From JAICIG01 sp035532215 (lineage in GTDB: Bacteria; Planctomycetota; Planctomycetia; Pirellulales; JAICIG01): a DNA stretch of 40,877 bases. Location: the NCBI GenBank assembly GCA_035532215.1, contig DATKRK010000036.1, positions 1 through 40,877 on the forward strand, written 5' to 3'. Position 1 is the first letter of the stretch; every line of letters begins with the position of its first letter. This document shows positions 39,862 through 40,877 of this stretch, in pieces. The notes beneath the pieces are model-generated. The model was not told the origin of the DNA. It did not search any database and was given only the letters and a program-made list of their open reading frames with translations. Both the position numbers and the translations under genes were made by a program.

Positions 39862-40877
39862 ATGCCTGCCGTTAGGATGGGTCGTCGTGGATTCTTGACC
39901 GTCGGTGCTTTAGCGGGAACCGGGTTGACGCTGGCCGATTTCTTCCAGCTCCAGCACGCCCAGGCCGAGCAAAAGAATTACGATTTCATCGAAGCCAAAG
40001 CCCAGAGTGTGATCCACATCTATCTGCCGGGCGGCGCCGCTCACCAGGAAACGTTCGATCCCAAGCCGTTCTCCCCGATTGAATACCGCGGCGAACTGAA
40101 GCCGATTCCCACCAAGATCCCTGGCGCCGAGTTTTCAGAACTGTTGCCGAAGACGGCGAATATCGCCGACAAGATCACGGTCATCCGCTCGATGTCGCAC
40201 GGCGAGGCGGCCCACGAGCGCGGCACGCACAACATGTTCACCGGCTATCGGCCCAGCCCGGCCTTGATCTTCCCCAGCATGGGCAGCGTGGTCAGCCACG
40301 AGTACGGGCCGCGCAACAATCTGCCGCCTTACGTCTGCATTCCGAATATTCCCAACGAGTTCGCCAGCACCGGCTACCTGAGCTCGTCGTTCGCCCCGTT
40401 CAGCCTCGGTTCCGATCCGGCCTCGAAGAGTTTCAAGGTCCGCGATCTGAACCTGGCGAGCGGCGTGGACGACGCCCGCTTCACGCGCCGCCGCACGGCC
40501 CTGGAGGCGGTCAATGACTACTTCGCCGCCAAGGAAAAGTCCGACTCGCTGGGCGCCATGAACACGTTCTACGAACGGGCCTATAGCCTGATCAGCTCGC
40601 AGGCCGCCCGCGAGGCGTTCAATATCGAGGCCGAATCGCCGGGCGTCCGCGACGAGTATGGCCGGCACGACGCGGGCCAGCGGATGCTGATGGCCCGGCG
40701 CCTGGTGGCCGCCGGCGTGCGGCTCGTCTCGCTGACCTACGGCGGCTGGGACATGCACAACCAGATCACTCGCAGCATGCGGCAGCAATTGCCGAAGTTC
40801 GATCAGGCATTCTCCACGTTGATCGCCGACCTGGACCGAAACGGCCTGCTCGACACGACGCTGGTCATGGTCTCGTC
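39862..40877 (+). CDS. DUF1501 Tat-exported protein, 3' end outside window
   Basis: The first 338 residues are present and the frame runs open off the right edge. The start MPAVRMGRRGFLTVGALAGT has a twin-arginine-like motif and hydrophobic stretch, then HAQAEQ, matching the DUF1501 export signal. The core shows DUF1501 landmarks: SVIHIYLPGGAAHQETFDPK, IRSMSHGEAAHERGTHNMFT, VSHEYGPRNNLPPYV, YGRHDAGQRMLMARRL and VSLTYGGWDMHNQI. The family is related to alkaline phosphatase-fold proteins, is abundant in planctomycetes and usually pairs with a DUF1549/DUF1553 cytochrome-like gene; none is visible here. GGAG lies 7 bases before ATG 39862. Confidence 0.93.
   Translation, partial: MPAVRMGRRGFLTVGALAGTGLTLADFFQLQHAQAEQKNYDFIEAKAQSVIHIYLPGGAAHQETFDPKPFSPIEYRGELKPIPTKIPGAEFSELLPKTANIADKITVIRSMSHGEAAHERGTHNMFTGYRPSPALIFPSMGSVVSHEYGPRNNLPPYVCIPNIPNEFASTGYLSSSFAPFSLGSDPASKSFKVRDLNLASGVDDARFTRRRTALEAVNDYFAAKEKSDSLGAMNTFYERAYSLISSQAAREAFNIEAESPGVRDEYGRHDAGQRMLMARRLVAAGVRLVSLTYGGWDMHNQITRSMRQQLPKFDQAFSTLIADLDRNGLLDTTLVMVS

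Overview
The window looks like a chromosomal segment of a planctomycete, probably of the Pirellulales type. This rests on gene families typical of that phylum: a DUF1559 prepilin-like protein with an H-X9-DG tail followed by a small lipoprotein, an FG-GAP/ASPIC-UnbV lipoprotein, a DUF1501 Tat-exported protein, a giant cell-surface protein with an LEPR-XLL-like N-terminus and a DUF4214 tail, and a trypsin-like protease fused to a zinc ribbon. GC content is high, and palindromic elements occur both between and inside genes. No rRNA, tRNA, CRISPR array or phage was seen.

Layout. 1-950: a possible gene tail, a small membrane ORF, and a gene start cut off by an IS630-family transposase remnant. 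960-2829: DUF1559 protein, a terminator hairpin and a lipoprotein. 2867-5816 (minus): an FG-GAP/ASPIC lipoprotein translationally coupled to a TPR membrane protein. 6052-7658: an exported Ntn-hydrolase asparaginase and, converging on it, a cupin. 8233-11759 (minus): a GntR/YtrA-type repressor, ABC ATPase, permease and membrane zinc-ribbon protein in one operon behind a recognisable promoter/operator. 11897-12625 (minus): an RsmD-like methyltransferase. 12861-14138: an exported cyclophilin. 14144-22231 (minus): a 2695-residue repeat protein. 23289-30621: a LysR regulator, gltB and gltD (NADPH glutamate synthase) on one strand. 30716-31751: two overlapping unknown genes, the second ending in an HEPN-like R-x4-H motif. 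31781-34340 (minus): a HEAT protein and a trypsin-like protease broken by a frameshift. 34803-38123: a response regulator receiver, pterin dehydratase, outer-membrane-like protein and an exported unknown. 38502-40877: a small unknown protein, CsrA and the start of a DUF1501 protein.

Functional themes. Nitrogen metabolism is represented by lysR-gltB-gltD. The GntR-ABC operon looks autoregulated: a TTGACT-N17-TAGTAT promoter is covered by a perfect inverted repeat. Several genes encode exported or surface proteins.

The best leads for undescribed biology are three. First, the 30716-31751 gene pair is a possible HEPN-based toxin-antitoxin or defence module. Second, dispersed palindromic repeats appear inside reading frames without breaking them (gltB, lysR). 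Third, several nested inverted-repeat elements resemble non-autonomous mobile elements. All functional calls come from reading the sequence and recognising motifs; no database search was possible.
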